A DNA stretch of 16,306 nucleotides from an uncultured Atopobiaceae bacterium. Its GTDB lineage: Bacteria; Actinomycetota; Coriobacteriia; Coriobacteriales; Atopobiaceae. The position numbers were made by a program, and so were the translations under genes. Location: assembly GCA_905235165.1 (NCBI GenBank), contig CAJOKK010000011.1, positions 1 through 16,306 on the forward strand, read 5' to 3'. The notes below the pieces were generated by a model that saw only the letters and a program-made list of their open reading frames with translations, was not told the DNA's origin and made no database searches. Below are positions 14,710-16,306 of this stretch, piece after piece (the first letter of the stretch is position 1; each line of letters begins with the position of its first letter).

Positions 14710-15951
14710 TTACTTGTCTTCGGGGTCCTTCTCGCCAAGGGCGCTATTCTTCTCGTCACGCTTGGCGTGACGCTCACCGTTGAGCTTGGCCTCCTCGTCC
14801 TTAAAGGCGGGGTCCTCCACACTGATGAGCTCGTCGGTACCCGTGATGGGATTCTGATGGTGCAGCAGGACCGGCTGGAAGAGCCTGAGGTAGAAGGCGA
14901 AGGTTGCCGAGGCGGCCATCAGGATAACGAAGATGATGATGCGAGGCCACACGCTCACCTGCGTCATGGCAAAGGACCCAACGCAGAGGATGGCTGTCCA
15001 GCTGTACATGAGCAGTACGGCCTGCCTTTGGTCGAATCCCTCGGCGATGAGGCGATGATGAATGTGACCTCGGTCGGCATGTCCGATGCTGACGTGCGCA
15101 CGACTGCGGCGGACGATTGCCGAGAAGGTGTCCATGATGGGGATGCCTGCGATGACAAGGGGGACGATGAGCGTCGTAAGCCCGGCGACGCGGGTCACCG
15201 AAAGGAGCGATACCGTTCCGAGGGCAAAGCCCAGCAGAAGCGAGCCGGAGTCTCCCAAGAAGATCGACGCAGGGTGGAAGTTGTAGTGGAGAAAGGCCAG
15301 GGTTGAGCCGGCTATCGAGATGGACAAGACGGCAGCGTCCATCCTTCCCGCCATGAGGGAGAGCGCGAACATAGTCAGGCTGGAAATGCACGAGATCCCG
15401 GCGGCGAGACCGTCGAGACCATCGATTAGGTTGATGATGTTGCAATAGGCGATGAGGTAGATCATCGTGAGCGGGTAGGCAAACCAGCCAAGGTCTATGA
15501 GCTCGCCCGTGAAGGGGTTGACGATAACGCCGACTACCAATCCGCCCATGACCGCAACGCTTGCGGCCACAACCTGCCCGAAGAGCTTTTGGTGTGCCTT
15601 GAGGTGGTACTTGTCGTCAAGCAAGCCGGTGAAGAAGACGATGGCAAAGGCCGCAACGATATAGAAGTGATTGACATGCAAATGTGCGGCACTCACGACG
15701 AGGCGTGGGGCGGTGCTGAACATGGCAGGCCAGCCAAAGAGCCTCGTTCCGAGTTGCTGGACGAGAAGGGCAGAACCCATGCCAGCGAAGATAGCAATTC
15801 CGCCCATGCGGGGGATGGGCTTGGTGTTGATGCGGCGCTTGTTGGGGTAGTCAACCGCCCCTTCGTGCCAAGCTATGCGAATCGCCACCGGAGTCATAAG
15901 GTAGGTGACGAAGAAGGATGAAAGAAATAGGGAGAGGTAGAAAATCCACAT
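14710..15951 (-). CDS. Polyprenyl-phosphate HexNAc-1-phosphate transferase (WecA/TagO/Rfe family)
   Basis: Encodes 413 residues from the ATG at 15951. The purine-rich GGAGGGAGGG is about 12 nt upstream; a TTG 45 nt further up is less likely. This integral membrane enzyme family moves GlcNAc-1-phosphate or a similar sugar from a UDP-sugar to undecaprenyl phosphate, the first step of teichoic acid, O-antigen or other envelope glycans. The motifs are DDKYHLKAHQKLFGQ (Asp112-Asp113), NIINLIDGLDG (171-181), FLGDSGS (231-237, Asp234) and HADRGHIHHR (291-300). About ten hydrophobic helices are visible, followed by a charged C-terminal tail of about 50 residues that is longer than in TagO. MraY is less likely given the HIHHR loop and the absence of other peptidoglycan genes. 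It is alone on its strand here, so the glycan product is unknown. Confidence 0.93.
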   Translation of the reverse strand: MWIFYLSLFLSSFFVTYLMTPVAIRIAWHEGAVDYPNKRRINTKPIPRMGGIAIFAGMGSALLVQQLGTRLFGWPAMFSTAPRLVVSAAHLHVNHFYIVAAFAIVFFTGLLDDKYHLKAHQKLFGQVVAASVAVMGGLVVGVIVNPFTGELIDLGWFAYPLTMIYLIAYCNIINLIDGLDGLAAGISCISSLTMFALSLMAGRMDAAVLSISIAGSTLAFLHYNFHPASIFLGDSGSLLLGFALGTVSLLSVTRVAGLTTLIVPLVIAGIPIMDTFSAIVRRSRAHVSIGHADRGHIHHRLIAEGFDQRQAVLLMYSWTAILCVGSFAMTQVSVWPRIIIFVILMAASATFAFYLRLFQPVLLHHQNPITGTDELISVEDPAFKDEEAKLNGERHAKRDEKNSALGEKDPEDK

Positions 15952-15994
15952 GCGCGTCGGTTGCCCTCCCTCCTTTGGGCGCGTGCTCGCTAAC

Positions 15995-16023
15995 AAAAAT
16001 AGCCTCTCGGCTGCGAAAGGCTA
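15995..16023 (-). terminator. Terminator-like hairpin in the leader of the transferase gene
   Basis: On the minus strand TAGCCTTTCG pairs with CGAGAGGCTA (10 bp, one G-U) around a CAGC loop and is followed by five T. It lies 44-72 nt before the transferase ATG. It could be an attenuator, a 5'-stabilising stem if transcription starts near 16022, or the end of a minus-strand unit lying outside the window. Confidence 0.65.
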
Positions 16024-16028
16024 CCTGT

Positions 16029-16059
16029 ATTATTCTCGCAATAAGACGCTATAAGTCAA
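16029..16059 (-). promoter_or_regulatory. Possible promoter of the transferase gene
   Basis: On the minus strand TTGACT (16059-16054) is a good -35 and AATAAT (16034-16029) matches five of six -10 positions, but the spacer is 19 bp. It is back-to-back with the promoter of the small RNA, which starts on the other strand within a few bases. Confidence 0.4.
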
Positions 16060-16061
16060 GA

Positions 16062-16090
16062 CTGGTAAACGAGCTACAGACTCGTATAGT
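16062..16090 (+). promoter_or_regulatory. Promoter of the small structured RNA
   Basis: TATAGT (16085-16090) is a near-consensus -10; CTGGTA (16062-16067) is a weak -35 at 17 bp. The predicted start, 16097-16098, coincides with the first base of the RNA's closing stem, which supports both calls. Confidence 0.6.
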
Positions 16091-16096
16091 GTGAAT

Positions 16097-16266
16097 TGTC
16101 GGCCTCCTGCGGCGCAAACTGGGTGAACCGACAAGTGTTTCGAGGGAGTCCAAGATCTCGTCTCCAGTACAGGTATCCTCCGTTGTTGAGGAAGCTGGAG
16201 GGATCGATGAGGACACCCACCTTATGGAGGTGGGTTCATTGACGTGCCGCGGGAGCCGACTTTTTT
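16097..16266 (+). ncRNA. ssrS: Candidate 6S RNA
   Basis: About 165-170 nt. The 5' arm 16098-16113 pairs with 16246-16260 over 15 bp with a single bulged C, and the 3' arm runs straight into TTTTTT (16261-16266), an intrinsic terminator. The apical arm is built from GTCC/GGAC (16148/16211), GATC/GATC (16154/16202), CTCCAG/CTGGAG (16162/16195) and TCCTC/GAGGA (16176/16188). Between closing and apical stems lie a 5' single-stranded region with TGAACCGA and a 3' strand with a small hairpin around CCCACC/GGTGGG (about 16215-16234). A closing stem, large bubble with a small 3'-side hairpin and long interrupted apical stem are the architecture of 6S RNA, the promoter mimic that binds the housekeeping RNA polymerase. 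The segment GACAC..CACCTT..GGTTCA also resembles the E. coli 6S 3' bubble as I recall it. Another structured RNA, such as a raiA-type RNA, is the main alternative. Nothing is recognised after 16266 apart from GTGC-GCAA-GCAC. Confidence 0.65.
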
Positions 16267-16306
16267 GTGCGCAAGCACTTCTCGCCATTCTCGATGCGTA
16301 TCGGCT

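Noticed and set aside
14617..15306. 229-codon plus-strand ORF
   Set aside because: Antisense to the membrane transferase, whose conserved motifs are intact; the frame begins in the 20-bp repeat.
16049..16288. 79-codon minus-strand ORF
   Set aside because: It lies opposite the structured RNA and its promoter; no start signal, and the stems explain the sequence better.

Overview
This 16.3-kb window is high-GC chromosomal DNA carrying mostly core genes. The protein sequences, the dense single-copy gene layout and an unusually long RecJ fused to a HIRAN domain and a RecQ-like helicase suggest an actinobacterium of class Coriobacteriia (Collinsella/Olsenella/Atopobium-like). That placement is inferred from remembered protein character, not from a search. 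No transposase, integrase, phage gene or CRISPR array is visible.

Layout, left to right. Positions 1-565 are non-coding and repeat-dense: a 52-bp tandem array (73-320) lies between two copies of a 68-bp direct repeat, and an inverted fragment of that repeat follows at 518-541. On the minus strand, 566-1753 encodes a long coiled-coil protein with one C-terminal membrane anchor. It is divergent from ptsH (HPr, 1960-2232), which ends in an intrinsic terminator. The 5' end of a Cof-type HAD phosphatase gene lies inside that terminator. tgt follows (queuosine tRNA modification).

A 239-bp gap then leads to a tight three-gene unit: the RecJ-HIRAN-helicase fusion (4640-8323), a bifunctional (p)ppGpp synthetase/hydrolase (8335-10674) and a metallo-beta-lactamase-fold hydrolase (10687-11325). 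The recJ Shine-Dalgarno is buried in a perfect 9-bp hairpin. A possible 36-residue upstream ORF reads through this hairpin and stops two bases before the recJ start.

Positions 11326-11901 hold three copies of a 41-46-bp repeat (two direct, one a perfect inverted copy), a cluster of strong hairpins with a tRNA T-arm-like loop, and a minus-strand tRNA-Leu(CAA) with its own extended -10 promoter and terminator. Next is a stand-alone ATP-grasp protein of the sugar-transfer-associated type. After it comes the translation operon infC-rpmI-rplT, which has a good promoter, a roughly 197-nt leader containing an intrinsic terminator (probable attenuator), and a closing terminator.

The right end carries a minus-strand polyprenyl-phosphate GlcNAc/HexNAc-1-phosphate transferase (WecA/TagO/Rfe family) with a terminator-like hairpin near the 5' end of its leader. 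Divergent from it is a small structured RNA (about 16097-16266) with its own -10 box, a closing stem, a central bubble, an apical stem and an oligo-U end, best read as 6S RNA.

Functionally the window joins carbon/phosphotransfer signalling (HPr), stringent response (Rel), translation (Tgt, IF3, L35, L20, tRNA-Leu), DNA repair (RecJ-helicase) and envelope polymer initiation. The least explained features are the repeat families, the RecJ fusion with its hidden Shine-Dalgarno, and the small RNA.
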